A stretch of 64,000 nt of DNA from the NCBI GenBank assembly GCA_964423615.1, contig CAYRFQ010000034.1:16203-80202 (forward strand), written 5' to 3'. This document shows positions 43,288 through 53,539 of this stretch, piece after piece. This stretch comes from CAYRFQ01 sp964423615 (GTDB lineage Bacteria; Planctomycetota; Planctomycetia; Gemmatales; Gemmataceae). Positions within the stretch are counted from its first letter, which is position 1; each line of letters begins with the position of its first letter. The notes under the pieces were generated by a model that was not told the DNA's origin, searched no databases, and saw nothing but the letters and a program-made list of their open reading frames with translations. A program made the translations under genes and the position numbers.

Positions 43288-46200
43288 CTAGTCGACCGTC
43301 AGCAGGAATCGCTTCTCAGTGACCCCTGTACGATCACTGACTTGTATGGTGACTTCGAAAGTCCCATGCTGAATGGATGGCAGAGTCAAGGTAAGAGTGT
43401 CCGAGAAAACGGACCATCCAAAGTCTTCGATCTGTGCTTCGCTTGCCTTGTGGAGCAAGGTTGGATCATCCCAGACTTGGGAACCAAGAGATGCAATGGG
43501 AGTACCGACGATTGCCTGGCCGTCGGAATGATACAAATCACCGTTCTTTGTGAGAACGTACCATCGATTTTCGGTGTAGCTCCGTATCCACTTTTCGTCG
43601 AACCCAAGGTAGTTTTCGTGGTAACTCCCGCCCAGCATCCCAAACTGTTTTTCCCGGTCGAGGGCGTAGGTCATGGTGTACTCGGCCAATTTGACATCGT
43701 ATGTGAGGGTGTCGTTGTCGGCGTCGGCTGTCTCGAGAGTCATCTGGTAGGGGAAATCGTCTTGGGAGAGGGTTAACTCGGAGAATCCAAGATCGACCTC
43801 GGGAGCCTGGTTCGTCGTGGTCACCAGAAAACTACGAGTCGTGCTAGTCGAACCGTCCGTGGCGGTGACTTCAACGCGGAAGGTCCCCAGGAAATATTGT
43901 GGAATGTCCAACACGAGTTGGCCCTGAGCTACGGCTGTCTTGACGGGCGGATTGGCCGGAGGGATGGCTTCGTGGAGCAACGTTGGGTTGGACCAAACTT
44001 CAGGACCAAACGAGGCGACCTTCTCTTCGAGTTCGGTCCCAGTCACAGGATGAAAATCTCCGTTCTCGAGAAGAACATACCATCGATCCTCAACGTCACT
44101 GCGAAGCCATTTCTCATTGTCGCCGAGATAGTTGGTGTAGTAGGACCCTTCGAACTGATAGAGTCCAAGACGTTCATTCCAGTCAGATAATTCGTCCCAT
44201 CCTTTCACCACTGTTTCATAACTCACGGCCTCTCGATCAGCATCCGATGCAGCGAGGTCCAAAATCAACTCTCCAACGTTGTGAGAAACGACCTGGTCTT
44301 CTGGGAACTCGTCGAAAACGGGAGCTGAGTTCGTCGTCGTCACGAGAAACGTTTGACTTTCGGACACGGGACCATCACTGACCGTGGCCGTAATCTTGTA
44401 GGTGCCCGATTTTCCCGCCTGGGGAGTGAAGGTGAGTAGGTTGCCCGAGATATCGACACTGACGTCGTGCGAGGCCGGAGGCAAAGCGGCGTGGAGCAAC
44501 GAGGGGTCCGCCCAGGTCTCGGTTCCGACGTTGGCCAGCCTCTTTCCGAAGGAATTGTTGGGGTAAGCATGAAGGTCACCATTCGGGAAGAGGACATACC
44601 ACCCTTCATCCTTGTCGCTCCAGAGCCATTTCTCGTTCCATCCGGTGGCGTTGAAATGGTAGCTGCCAGAAACGCGGAACTGCTTGTCTTTGTTGAGTTC
44701 GTGGAGCAAGCTGTAGCTCTCGACCTGTGCCGAATATGTGCGAGGATTATCGGAGCCGCCGGTCGCGTTCAATTCGATCGACAAGGGGACGTTGTGACTC
44801 GTTGTTTGGTCGGCGATGCTTTCCAAGGAAAGTGGCCTTGCTTCGTCGAGCGTGAACAGGAGTGTCCCTTTGAAGAGGAGTTCGGGCTCTTTGTATACCG
44901 CCGAATAGGTCTTGCTGATCTGAGTTCCCAAGGAACCGGAGATGCCATCCCATCGGAAAATCCTTCCGTCTGGGGTCATCGAGACCCACGCCCCGTCTTT
45001 GTCGAGGAACCACTTTTCTTCGAAGCCGTAGCCATTCTGGTAGAAAGAACTGGCCCCCCGAAAACCATACTCGTTGGCGAGTTGCGTCAAGGAATCGTCA
45101 ACACCGAAGGGACCGAATCGGGGTTCCGTTTCGGTGCTTCCTCCTGTCAACGAGAGCCCCAAGACCCCCGCGAGCTGAGGAAGGCTTTGTGGCGAGAGGG
45201 ACATTCCTTTGCCCTCCCCGACCTCATCGCTTGGGGGCATGACGTCTCTCAGGAAGAGGACTTCGTTGACGTTTTGGAACGTTTGGAAGATCTCGGTTAC
45301 GTCTTCGGCAGGCAAGACTCCCCCGTTCTCGCGAGCTTGTTCGACCAAGGCTTCAAGGGTTGCGGCGATCGGGGTGACGCTTTGTACGTTTGTCGCCATC
45401 AAGTCAATGAGAATACTTGGGAAGACACTGAGCTCTTGAGTTCCTGTGACCAAAGCAATCGTGTCTTGATCGACGCCACCGAACCGCAGTGTAAGGTTCG
45501 TTCGAGTGACTCCGACACTGTCGTCTCCGTTGGTTCCCTTGACATCGATCGTCTCGGCATTTTTGATGGTCGAACTGACGGTGTTACCCAGGATGGTTGG
45601 GGCGTTGAGGACGACCAACAGCGTGTCCACCAAATCGATCCCTTGGCCTTTATTCATTGTTGATAAGAAACCACTGTCAAGAGTGACTGTAGTATCCCCC
45701 TTTGGGAAGGGCATCACGCTCGTGACCTCGAGTCCGTCGTCGCGATTACTGGTGGTGGTGACTGCGCCGAGTTTGAGAAGTCCTTCGGCATTCACAATGT
45801 TGATTCCGTCTGTGTTGTCCTCGAAGGAACTGTTGTGAATGGTGACAGGACCAGCTTCATTCACATACAGCCCATGCCGTTGGTTGCTCGCCGCAGTCAC
45901 TCCTTCCGCAAAAACCGGGCCCACGTTGTTTAATCCGATGCCGTCGTTATCGTTGTTGTTTGCTGAGGTAGCTTCCAGGGTAATCGTCGATGCGCCAGTG
46001 ATGTTGAGCCCGTCCACGTTGCTTTCGAAGGAACTGTTGTTGACCGTGACAGGACCAGCTCCATTCACGAACACTCCATGCAGAACATTGTCAGTCGCAG
46101 TGACGCCTTCCAAAACGACTGGTCCAACGTTCTCCAATGCGATTCCGCTGTTGTCGTTGTTGTTTGCTGTGGTGTTCTGAATGACGACCATTGTTGCTCC

Positions 46201-49200
46201 ATCGGCATTTTCGATTCTCACCCCATCGACCACGTGTCCGGTGACCATGTCCAAGGAAATGGTGGGATCGCCAATGGTGACGTTACCACCAATGTCGCCG
46301 ACGACAATTCCGTTTTGCTGGGTCATGGTGTCGGCTCCCATAGTGCCCCGGATGGTCGTCCCCTCGACGAGGAGATCGTTGCCAATCATGGTCACATGGA
46401 AGCCATCTCCGACGGCATCGTTGTCATCGCCGGTGTCATTGTTTTCGAGTGTGGTCCCGGAGAGCGTCACGTTGACGCCAACAGTTCCCAGAACGATTCC
46501 ACCGTTGGTGTTCTCACTGTAGGTGCCGTTGATGTCGGTAAAGGAGCCGCCGATTGTGTCGATCGTGACGCCGATATTGTCGTGACCCGTGACGAAGAGT
46601 GAGCCTCCTGTGACCTCGCCAAAGACAACGTCCAGCCCGACGCTGTCGACGGTGACTCCGTTCACCTGAGAGTGGTTCGTATTCGTTCCGTCGGTGTCAA
46701 GAATCAGTGCGTCTCGAATCACGAGATTGCCATCGATGGCGGAACTGTTCGGGTCGTCGATTCCGTCGGTGGCCTGGAAGCCGTTACCAATGGCGTCTCC
46801 GTCGGCGTTGTTGTCGAGCAGTACTGTTCGATTCAACGTCACATCAAGAGTGATGTCGACCAGAACGACTCCGCCATCGGTGTTGTCGGAGTAAAAGCCG
46901 TCGGTATCCGAGAAGAATCCTCCCACGCCATCCACGAACACACCTTGTTGTTGTGTCTGGGTGTCCGTGAGGTCTGAGTCAGAACTGGTGACTGCTTGGA
47001 GGGTCACGTTGCCCCCCACGGCCACGAGATCCAAGTCGTCGGTTCCGTCGGTGGCCTGGAAGCCGGCTCCGACGTTGTCGCCATCGGTGTCGTTATTCTC
47101 GAGCCTCGTTCCGGTCAACAAGACGTCGGTCGTGATGTCCTCAACGACGATACCTCCATCGGCGTTTCTGGTGTAGATGCCGCCCGAATCGTTGAAGAAG
47201 CCTCCGACACCATTGATGAAGACGCCTCGTATCTGGTTCATGGTCATTCCGTTGGCACTATTCGTATCGCGAGAAATCACAGAATTGAGTTGGACGTTCC
47301 CTCCAATGGCCAGGAGGTCTGAATCGTCGGTTCCGTCGGTGGCCTGGAATCCGTCTCCAAAATCGTCGTTGTTGGCGTTATTGTTTTGGAGGATCGTTTC
47401 ACTCAAGGTGACGTCACCCGAGATGTCTTGAAGGACGATGCCTCCATCAGCGTTATTGAAGTAGTTGCCGAAGGTGTCGGTAAAATGGCCTCCAACTCCG
47501 GTGACGAACACACCTCGTATCTGGTTCATGGTCATTCCGCTAGCAGTACTCGTGTCCTGGGAAATGACGTTGTTGAATTCCAGACTTCCTCCAATGGCCA
47601 GAAAATCCGGGTCGTCGGTTCCGTCGGTAGCCTGGAAGCCGTCTCCAATGCTGTCGTCGTTGGCGTTGTTGTTTTGGAGGATCGTTCCGTCGAGGATGAC
47701 GTCGTTGGCAATGTCCTGGAGAATAAGGCCTCCGTCGTCGTTCTCAGCGTAGATGCCATTTTTATCCTGGAAGGAGTCGATGTTTCGCACTTCAAGTCCG
47801 GGACTACTCTTGTTTTGGTTCACTGTGAGCGTGTCGAGGGTCACGCTGCCTGTGATGTCCTCGAGAGTGACTCCGCCAGACATATTCTGGTTGGCCGTGA
47901 CACTGTTTTGGAGGGTAATAGTGGCCGAACTAACTCCGGCGATGTCGTTGATGAGTATCCCCTTGAGAGTGTTCTGGTTGGCTGTAACGCTGTTCGTGAG
48001 CGAAACGGGAACTGTATCGGCGCCTGCAACCATGGTGATGTAGATGCCGTTTTCCTGGTTCTGGTTGGCTGTGATGCTATTGTCCATAGTCACCGAAGCC
48101 ACTAGCTTCGTGGTGTCGGCACCTCTCACGTTCATGACCTTGATGCCATTTTTCCCGTTCTGGTTGGCTGTGATGCTGTTGAACAGGGTCACGCTCGCGG
48201 GCACCATGCTTGCAACCATTCCGGTGACGTTCATGATGCAGATTCCATTTTCAACATTGAGGTTTGCGGTGACACTATTCTCGATGTTGACGGTCCAGAC
48301 GTTGTCGATACAAATCCCGTTGCCTTGATTCTGGGATGCATTCGTTGCGTTGCGTATGGTTACAGCGCCTGCAGCATTGATGTCGATGCCGTCTCCGCGG
48401 TTCACGGAATATGATCCACCATCGATCACGACAGAGCCACCGTTCGTGTTTTCGATGAACAATCCGTCACCGCCGGTCAGTCCCATGGTACTCGAACCAT
48501 TGTTCGTGGCGGTCGCGTTGATCATGTTGACGGCACGGGTGTCCTGAAGTCGGAAGCCGTTGTCTGTCTGGTTGAAGGACGCCGTCGCCGCCCCGACTGC
48601 GACACTTCCGACGGTCTGGAACTCGAACCCTGTTGTGCCGTTGGAATTGAAGACTCCTTCGTTCACGATGACACTTTGGGTGCTTGGATTGAGCTGGTTT
48701 TGGATCGTTGCTCCTCGTTCGACATTATTGATGACGGAAACCGAATCGGCTCCAATACCGCCGATGGTGACGCTTCCGTTGATGCCATCGACGAACACTC
48801 CGTTGGTTTGGGTCGAAGGACCACCGATTCCATTGGTTCCGTCGATGGTGGCTCCCAGGACGGTCAAGTTGTTGCCAGCATCGGTGACTCGTAGGCCGTC
48901 TCCGGCCCCGACTCCGTCATTGTTGTTGCCTTGGATGACGGTCCCAATGACGTTGACCTGCCCCATCGGCTCCATCACGTCGAATCCATTGCCGTCGTTG
49001 AAAGCTGCCGTTGCTGCTCCGATGGCGACACTTCCGACGGTCTGGAACTCGAACCCTGTTGTGCCGTTGGAATTGAAGACTCCTTCGTTCACGATGACAC
49101 TTTGGGTGCTTGGATTGAGCTGGTTTTGGATCGTTGCTCCTCGTTCGACATTATTGATGACGGAAACCGAATCGGCTCCAATACCGCCGATGGTGACGCT

Positions 49201-50919
49201 TCCGTTGATGCCATCGACGAACACTCCGTTGGTTTGGGTCGAAGGACCACCGATTCCATTGGTTCCGTCGATGGTGGCTCCCAGGACGGTCAGGTTGTTG
49301 CCAGCATCGGTGACTCGTAAGCCGTCTCCGGTTCCGACTCCGTCACTGTTGTTGCCTTGGATGACGGTCCCGATGACCTGGATTTCACCGGAGTTACCTT
49401 GCAAGTCGATCCCATTCCCCATGTTCAGAAAAGCGATGGTGCCGTCTAACCCAACACTCCCTGAATTATCAAGCGTGATGCCATCGATTGCGTTGAAGGA
49501 GAAGTCTCCGTTCGTGTCGTTCAATGTCATCAACGAACTTCCGACGAAACCGTTGGCCCCATTGCTTGTTGCCGTTGTGTTCGTCAACGTGACCAGTGAG
49601 ATGTCACTCAAGTTGAGACCGTTGCTCGTGTTCGCTGTACTGACGACGTTGTCCACGGTCAGGGCTCCGAGCGTCGCTGTGTTTGCGACGATTCCGTCAC
49701 GAGAGTTGGTTATCGTAAAGGCCTGGAGTGTCAGATTGTCGGAAGAGACGGTCACGCCATCGAACAGGCTGGGATCGGACGTGATGATGACGACGTCCGA
49801 GGCGATCCCTGTAGCCCCGCGGAGCGTCAGGCTGCTGACGGCACTCGGGATGTTCAACCCGAATGGTTCGAAGTACGCTCCGACACTGACCGTGATCGTG
49901 GCTCCGGAAGCGGCGATATCGATGGCGTCTTGAATTTCCGCATCGGTAGTGATCACGTCGATGATTGTAGCCGTGCCGTCTATGTTCGTCGAATTGATGT
50001 CGTCAATGAGAACTGCGACTTCGACGTCGAGCGTCACTTGTGCGATCATTGGCCCGCCGGCATCCCAGATGAGGTCATCGACCCCGGCTTCGCCATCGAC
50101 GAAGAAAGACGCCGAGGGAGCTGTGGCCGCCGGGACCGCCAGAACGATCACCGAGTCTATTCCGTCGCCTGTGTTGATGAAGGTGTCCGCCGAGTAGGTG
50201 TCGTCTAAACTGGTGACGATGATTGTGTCCGAGTCGGTCCCGCCGTTGATGGTCAACGAGTTCGTCGGGCTGACGAAGTTTGTAAACTCGAACGTTCCGT
50301 TGTTTGGCGTTAACTGGTTCCAACCCGTGATGGACGGGTCGTTTTCCAAAGTCGCCTGGTTTCCCACGTTGGGCAAGTTGAAGATGATGTTTGCAGGCGT
50401 GCCGGTATTGATGATGGGCTCGAGAGCCGTGTAGTTGATCGTGCTTGTAGCGGCGCCGTTGATGAATTCGATGCTCCCGTCGGTGGCGTTGTCGTAGGTA
50501 TACGCCTCGGTCGTGAACGCGTTGGTCCCAGTGTTTCCCTGGAGGATGATTTCGTCGTTACCGTCTCCGCCATCGAAATCAATGCCATCGACAGGAATGG
50601 GGTTCTCGATGAAGAAATCCACAGTTAAAGTGTCATCACCTTCGAGCCCGTTAATTTCGAAGCACGGGACTTCGGCCAGAATGTTAGCAAAAACGGTCTC
50701 TCCGTCGATAGTGACGAGAACAATTGTTCCCTGTAGATCATCGTCGACGAATACGCGAATGTCGTTACTTTCCTCCGTTCCGTTAATCACCACCGCGGGA
50801 GCAAAGCGGTCTTCGAGGATTTCGAGAGTCAAACGTTGGCGAGACTTGGGCCGTTTGGTTGGTTGTTTGAAATGCTCTCTGGGTTTGGCTCGTTGGCTAA
50901 AGTCGTCGCTGATCCCCAT
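43288..50919 (-). CDS. Giant beta-helix surface protein with C-terminal EKW/WYVL modules
   Basis: 2543 residues; ATG 50919 has GAGGAGAGAG upstream. A basic start leads to the planctomycete motif RLTLEILEDRFAPAVV (residues about 30-45). There follow about 300 residues with hemolysin-like asides (NGLEGDDTLTVDFF), then a right-handed beta-helix built from several repeat classes: two near-identical 142-residue units (48599-49379), a NQNxxNGIxI class (47800-48350), and a roughly 100-residue class with DGGIVLxDI and DGFQATDGTDD (46500-47750). The C-terminal 700 residues alternate cadherin/Ig-like segments (PVFDEFPEDQVVSHNVGEL) with four copies of the EKW module (NYLGFDEKWI, RWYVLTKNGDLYHSDG). Probably secreted and surface-attached. 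Confidence 0.85.
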   Translation of the reverse strand: MGISDDFSQRAKPREHFKQPTKRPKSRQRLTLEILEDRFAPAVVINGTEESNDIRVFVDDDLQGTIVLVTIDGETVFANILAEVPCFEINGLEGDDTLTVDFFIENPIPVDGIDFDGGDGNDEIILQGNTGTNAFTTEAYTYDNATDGSIEFINGAATSTINYTALEPIINTGTPANIIFNLPNVGNQATLENDPSITGWNQLTPNNGTFEFTNFVSPTNSLTINGGTDSDTIIVTSLDDTYSADTFINTGDGIDSVIVLAVPAATAPSASFFVDGEAGVDDLIWDAGGPMIAQVTLDVEVAVLIDDINSTNIDGTATIIDVITTDAEIQDAIDIAASGATITVSVGAYFEPFGLNIPSAVSSLTLRGATGIASDVVIITSDPSLFDGVTVSSDNLTLQAFTITNSRDGIVANTATLGALTVDNVVSTANTSNGLNLSDISLVTLTNTTATSNGANGFVGSSLMTLNDTNGDFSFNAIDGITLDNSGSVGLDGTIAFLNMGNGIDLQGNSGEIQVIGTVIQGNNSDGVGTGDGLRVTDAGNNLTVLGATIDGTNGIGGPSTQTNGVFVDGINGSVTIGGIGADSVSVINNVERGATIQNQLNPSTQSVIVNEGVFNSNGTTGFEFQTVGSVAIGAATAAFNDGNGFDVMEPMGQVNVIGTVIQGNNNDGVGAGDGLRVTDAGNNLTVLGATIDGTNGIGGPSTQTNGVFVDGINGSVTIGGIGADSVSVINNVERGATIQNQLNPSTQSVIVNEGVFNSNGTTGFEFQTVGSVAVGAATASFNQTDNGFRLQDTRAVNMINATATNNGSSTMGLTGGDGLFIENTNGGSVVIDGGSYSVNRGDGIDINAAGAVTIRNATNASQNQGNGICIDNVWTVNIENSVTANLNVENGICIMNVTGMVASMVPASVTLFNSITANQNGKNGIKVMNVRGADTTKLVASVTMDNSITANQNQENGIYITMVAGADTVPVSLTNSVTANQNTLKGILINDIAGVSSATITLQNSVTANQNMSGGVTLEDITGSVTLDTLTVNQNKSSPGLEVRNIDSFQDKNGIYAENDDGGLILQDIANDVILDGTILQNNNANDDSIGDGFQATDGTDDPDFLAIGGSLEFNNVISQDTSTASGMTMNQIRGVFVTGVGGHFTDTFGNYFNNADGGIVLQDISGDVTLSETILQNNNANNDDFGDGFQATDGTDDSDLLAIGGNVQLNSVISRDTNSANGMTMNQIRGVFINGVGGFFNDSGGIYTRNADGGIVVEDITTDVLLTGTRLENNDTDGDNVGAGFQATDGTDDLDLVAVGGNVTLQAVTSSDSDLTDTQTQQQGVFVDGVGGFFSDTDGFYSDNTDGGVVLVDITLDVTLNRTVLLDNNADGDAIGNGFQATDGIDDPNSSAIDGNLVIRDALILDTDGTNTNHSQVNGVTVDSVGLDVVFGEVTGGSLFVTGHDNIGVTIDTIGGSFTDINGTYSENTNGGIVLGTVGVNVTLSGTTLENNDTGDDNDAVGDGFHVTMIGNDLLVEGTTIRGTMGADTMTQQNGIVVGDIGGNVTIGDPTISLDMVTGHVVDGVRIENADGATMVVIQNTTANNNDNSGIALENVGPVVLEGVTATDNVLHGVFVNGAGPVTVNNSSFESNVDGLNITGASTITLEATSANNNDNDGIGLNNVGPVFAEGVTAASNQRHGLYVNEAGPVTIHNSSFEDNTDGINIVNAEGLLKLGAVTTTSNRDDGLEVTSVMPFPKGDTTVTLDSGFLSTMNKGQGIDLVDTLLVVLNAPTILGNTVSSTIKNAETIDVKGTNGDDSVGVTRTNLTLRFGGVDQDTIALVTGTQELSVFPSILIDLMATNVQSVTPIAATLEALVEQARENGGVLPAEDVTEIFQTFQNVNEVLFLRDVMPPSDEVGEGKGMSLSPQSLPQLAGVLGLSLTGGSTETEPRFGPFGVDDSLTQLANEYGFRGASSFYQNGYGFEEKWFLDKDGAWVSMTPDGRIFRWDGISGSLGTQISKTYSAVYKEPELLFKGTLLFTLDEARPLSLESIADQTTSHNVPLSIELNATGGSDNPRTYSAQVESYSLLHELNKDKQFRVSGSYHFNATGWNEKWLWSDKDEGWYVLFPNGDLHAYPNNSFGKRLANVGTETWADPSLLHAALPPASHDVSVDISGNLLTFTPQAGKSGTYKITATVSDGPVSESQTFLVTTTNSAPVFDEFPEDQVVSHNVGELILDLAASDADREAVSYETVVKGWDELSDWNERLGLYQFEGSYYTNYLGDNEKWLRSDVEDRWYVLLENGDFHPVTGTELEEKVASFGPEVWSNPTLLHEAIPPANPPVKTAVAQGQLVLDIPQYFLGTFRVEVTATDGSTSTTRSFLVTTTNQAPEVDLGFSELTLSQDDFPYQMTLETADADNDTLTYDVKLAEYTMTYALDREKQFGMLGGSYHENYLGFDEKWIRSYTENRWYVLTKNGDLYHSDGQAIVGTPIASLGSQVWDDPTLLHKASEAQIEDFGWSVFSDTLTLTLPSIQHGTFEVTIQVSDRTGVTEKRFLLTVD
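48599..48953. repeat. Intragenic direct repeat, copy 1 of 2
   Basis: About 355 bases that recur 426 bases further on (49025) with only a handful of mismatches, in the same frame of the giant surface-protein gene. The unit encodes GGIGADSVSVINNVERGATI and STQSVIVNEGVFNSNGTTGF. Confidence 0.9.
49025..49379. repeat. Intragenic direct repeat, copy 2 of 2
   Basis: Near-identical partner of 48599-48953 (period 426 bases, 142 codons). Differences cluster at the 3' side of the unit as written (for example CCGGCCCCG versus CCGGTTCCG). Confidence 0.9.
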
Positions 50920-51796
50920 GGTGTCTCTCTCCTCGAAAAGTATCGCTCTGATTGTGTCGCACAGATTTCTCTGAAAAGGCAAGTTCTTCGGCGTGATGGG
51001 CCAGGTAAACAAACCAGGCCAGTTTCGAGACCGGGCCAAGAAAGTCCAGACGAACGGAACACTTGTCTTTGGCTCATCGACTCGACCAATCTTGGTCGTC
51101 GGAACTCACTCGATCGTGGCAAACCTCGGGAACTGAATCTTCTGGACAATCTACGGTTCCACCGCCGACTCGAACCGAGGAACGGCTCAATCCGGGTGGT
51201 CTCACCGACTTTCACAAGCGGACTGTTGACCGATTCCCTGTCCTGAACACAACAGCCAGATGGTGCGTTTTCCAAATCCGTCAGGAGTGATTCCTATGGA
51301 GATTTGGTTACTGGAAATACCAAAAAAGCAATTTTTCGATATGGCTTCTTAGTATTATGGTCACAGTACCATCCAAAGAATTGCAAGGTATGTATGGAAA
51401 TTTCGCGTCACAAAGCCCCGGCAACCCTGATTACCACAGCGCAAGCCCATTCCTTTGGCCCTGGAGGGATAAGTAGGCAAGGGCTCGACACTAAGCCAAG
51501 ACGCAACAGAATAAACCTATTTATTCCTATCTTAGCAATGAGACTCACTCGCGCCAAGAATGCAGGCGAGGATAAAATAAGAAAAATGGGTTGTTTATAT
51601 AGATTGATTGACTTGGTCTGAGCTATGCCGGAGGTTTCGTGTTCCGAAAGTCTGGATTGTAGCCTGGAGTTCCACAATTGGTCCTGGTTGGTCAGTGTAG
51701 AACTCGAAGGACCCCTCATATCATTTCCCACTGGCGTAAGTTTTGGTTATAACATTGAGAGGCACCAGGGAGTCCCGATGAAGAGAACCAAGAGTC
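50920..51796. promoter_or_regulatory. Divergent spacer between the giant surface gene and tssK
   Basis: About 880 bases with no supported gene. The part 51290-51620 is clearly richer in A+T than the rest of the window. Promoters for both divergent genes should lie here; I cannot place them exactly. Confidence 0.4.
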
Positions 51797-53215
51797 GTGA
51801 AAAACCAATCAGTTCACTGGCACGAGGGAATGTTCCTTCGTCCGCACCACTTTCAGATGGCTCAGCGCTATTGGGCGTTCTCCGCCGCTCAAGGAAACAA
51901 GTGGGACTTGCACTACGGGTGGGGAATTCGGTCGATCGATATTGATCCCGATGCACTGACGAATTACCGCTTCGTCGTCCGACGAGTGCAGGCTCGGCTT
52001 CGTGATGGGACGATCGTCCATATTCCCGAACAAGGCACGTTGGGTCCGTTGGATTTGGCTCCGGCTTTTGAGAAGATGAGCACCGTGACGGTGTACTTGG
52101 CCGTACCCGTGTTGCGAACAGGTCAACCGAATCTCCAAGACAACCCAGAAGATGCCCTCGCACGTTACCGAATCACGCCGCAAGAAATGCCCGACGAGAA
52201 CACGGGTATTGATGCTCAACAACTCGTGGTGCGTCAACTCAATGTCCAGCTGTTACTTTCTGTGCAAAATACGATGGGGTACGAAGTCATTCCGCTCGGT
52301 CGGTTGAGGCTGTCTTCCGATGCCGAGTCCACTCCGGAACTGGAGCCGAGTTTCTTTCCCCCCGTTCTGGCTTGTGAAGGGTGGGAACCCCTGCGGTTTT
52401 CGATCGTGCACAACTTGTGTGAGCGACTCGGACAGAAGATAGACTTGTTGACTGGCCGAATCACGGCGGAAGGAATCACTTTTGATACCGAGGGAGACGG
52501 ACACCAGGAAATCTTGTGGCAACTGCACGAACTCAACCAGGCCGCGACGACCCTGAACCTCTTCCGGTCCGTGGCTGGGATGCATCCGGTTTGGTTACAC
52601 ACCGAGTTGTGTCGGGTCGTTGGGAAACTGGCCATCTTTGGAGCCGAGCGTCGCCCGCCCGCGTTGCCCCATTACGACCACGATGATTTGGGTGGTTGTT
52701 TGTTCGCTTTGAAAAAGATCATCGATACGTACTTGGATTCGTTCATTGAGCCGGACTACAAGCAACGGAGCTTCGTTGGGAAGGGGCTTGGGCTCGAAGT
52801 TTCTCTCGAACCTTCGTGGTTGGAACGTGGGTGGGAACTGTACATCGCGATCAAGAGCCGACTGGAGGCCAAGCAGGTCGTCGCCCTTTTTGGTCCGAAC
52901 GGAATGCTCAACATGAAAATTGGGAGTGCCAGCCGCGTCGATACCATTTTTAAGTTTGCCCAGGAAGGGTTGCACTTCTCGCACGTCCCTCTCCCGCCTC
53001 GGGTTCTTCCGAGTGACTCAGACTTGGTTTATTTTCAACTCCAACGGGATGCCGACGACCGAGAGTGGGCCGAAGTCCAGGCTTCACCGACGTTGGCCGT
53101 GCGTATTGTACTGGATGCTTTGGCAGGAGATATTCAGGGTAAACGAGCCATCACACTCCAATTGGATGACGAAACGCCCACCATTCAAATGACGTTGTAT
53201 GTTCTTCGGAGTTGA
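51797..53215 (+). CDS. tssK: Type VI secretion baseplate subunit TssK
   Basis: 472 residues starting at GTG 51797, with AAGAGAACC upstream. The opening VHWHEGMFLRPHHFQ is the diagnostic TssK N-terminus. Further family segments include GIRSIDIDPDALTNYRFVVR, HLPVWL-like MHPVWLHTELCRVVGKLAIF and a C-terminal receptor-type domain (VRIVLDALAGDIQGK, TIQMTLYVLRS). TssK trimers link the baseplate to the membrane complex. Usually it sits beside tssL and tssM; here neither neighbour is a T6SS gene, and vgrG lies 17 kb away on the other strand. The length is normal and no break is seen. Confidence 0.93.
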   Translation: MKNQSVHWHEGMFLRPHHFQMAQRYWAFSAAQGNKWDLHYGWGIRSIDIDPDALTNYRFVVRRVQARLRDGTIVHIPEQGTLGPLDLAPAFEKMSTVTVYLAVPVLRTGQPNLQDNPEDALARYRITPQEMPDENTGIDAQQLVVRQLNVQLLLSVQNTMGYEVIPLGRLRLSSDAESTPELEPSFFPPVLACEGWEPLRFSIVHNLCERLGQKIDLLTGRITAEGITFDTEGDGHQEILWQLHELNQAATTLNLFRSVAGMHPVWLHTELCRVVGKLAIFGAERRPPALPHYDHDDLGGCLFALKKIIDTYLDSFIEPDYKQRSFVGKGLGLEVSLEPSWLERGWELYIAIKSRLEAKQVVALFGPNGMLNMKIGSASRVDTIFKFAQEGLHFSHVPLPPRVLPSDSDLVYFQLQRDADDREWAEVQASPTLAVRIVLDALAGDIQGKRAITLQLDDETPTIQMTLYVLRS

Positions 53216-53253
53216 CGCGAAGCGTTAGGCCGTTCGGGACGTCGCGAAAGTTG

Positions 53254-53319
53254 AGTAGACGCGAGTTGGGTGTACCTACGGCGATGAGTACACGCGAGCC
53301 GCGTGTACCTACGGCGATG
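53254..53319. repeat. Family C palindromic repeat, two tandem 33-bp units
   Basis: The second unit (53287-53319) contains AGTACACGCGAGCCGCGTGT followed by ACCTACGGCGATG. The first (53254-53286) is a degenerate copy. TACACGCG and CGCGTGTA form a hairpin with AGC between. The same palindrome recurs near 62525-62594. The rest of 53216-53539 holds no supported gene. Confidence 0.75.
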
Positions 53320-53539
53320 ATAGGGTTTCCATATCCAGAGGTGTACCCTCTCAAAGATCCCAATCTTGACGAGTCTCTGCACTTTGCTATTCTCTGGCAC
53401 CACGCAGTGGTGGTGCATGAAGCGTATAGAAGTCGTATTCATTCGATTGGTCGGCTGGCGCGTGTGCGATGTCAATGCGTGGCTTCCAGGGACCGCCTGC
53501 CTGGCCAACTCATCGATGTGCATGGGAGACTTGTCGACG

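Noticed and set aside
44467..45663. 398-codon plus-strand frame opposite the surface gene
   Set aside because: Antisense shadow; no start signal and no protein-like composition.
46500..47750. Regular repeats that might suggest a CRISPR array
   Set aside because: Units are about 290 bases, diverged, in frame and encode beta-helix rungs; no short identical repeats with unique spacers.
48560..49933. Long plus-strand open frame (457 codons) opposite the giant surface gene
   Set aside because: Antisense to a clearly coding repeat region; its translation simply mirrors the repeats and has no ribosome site or domain.
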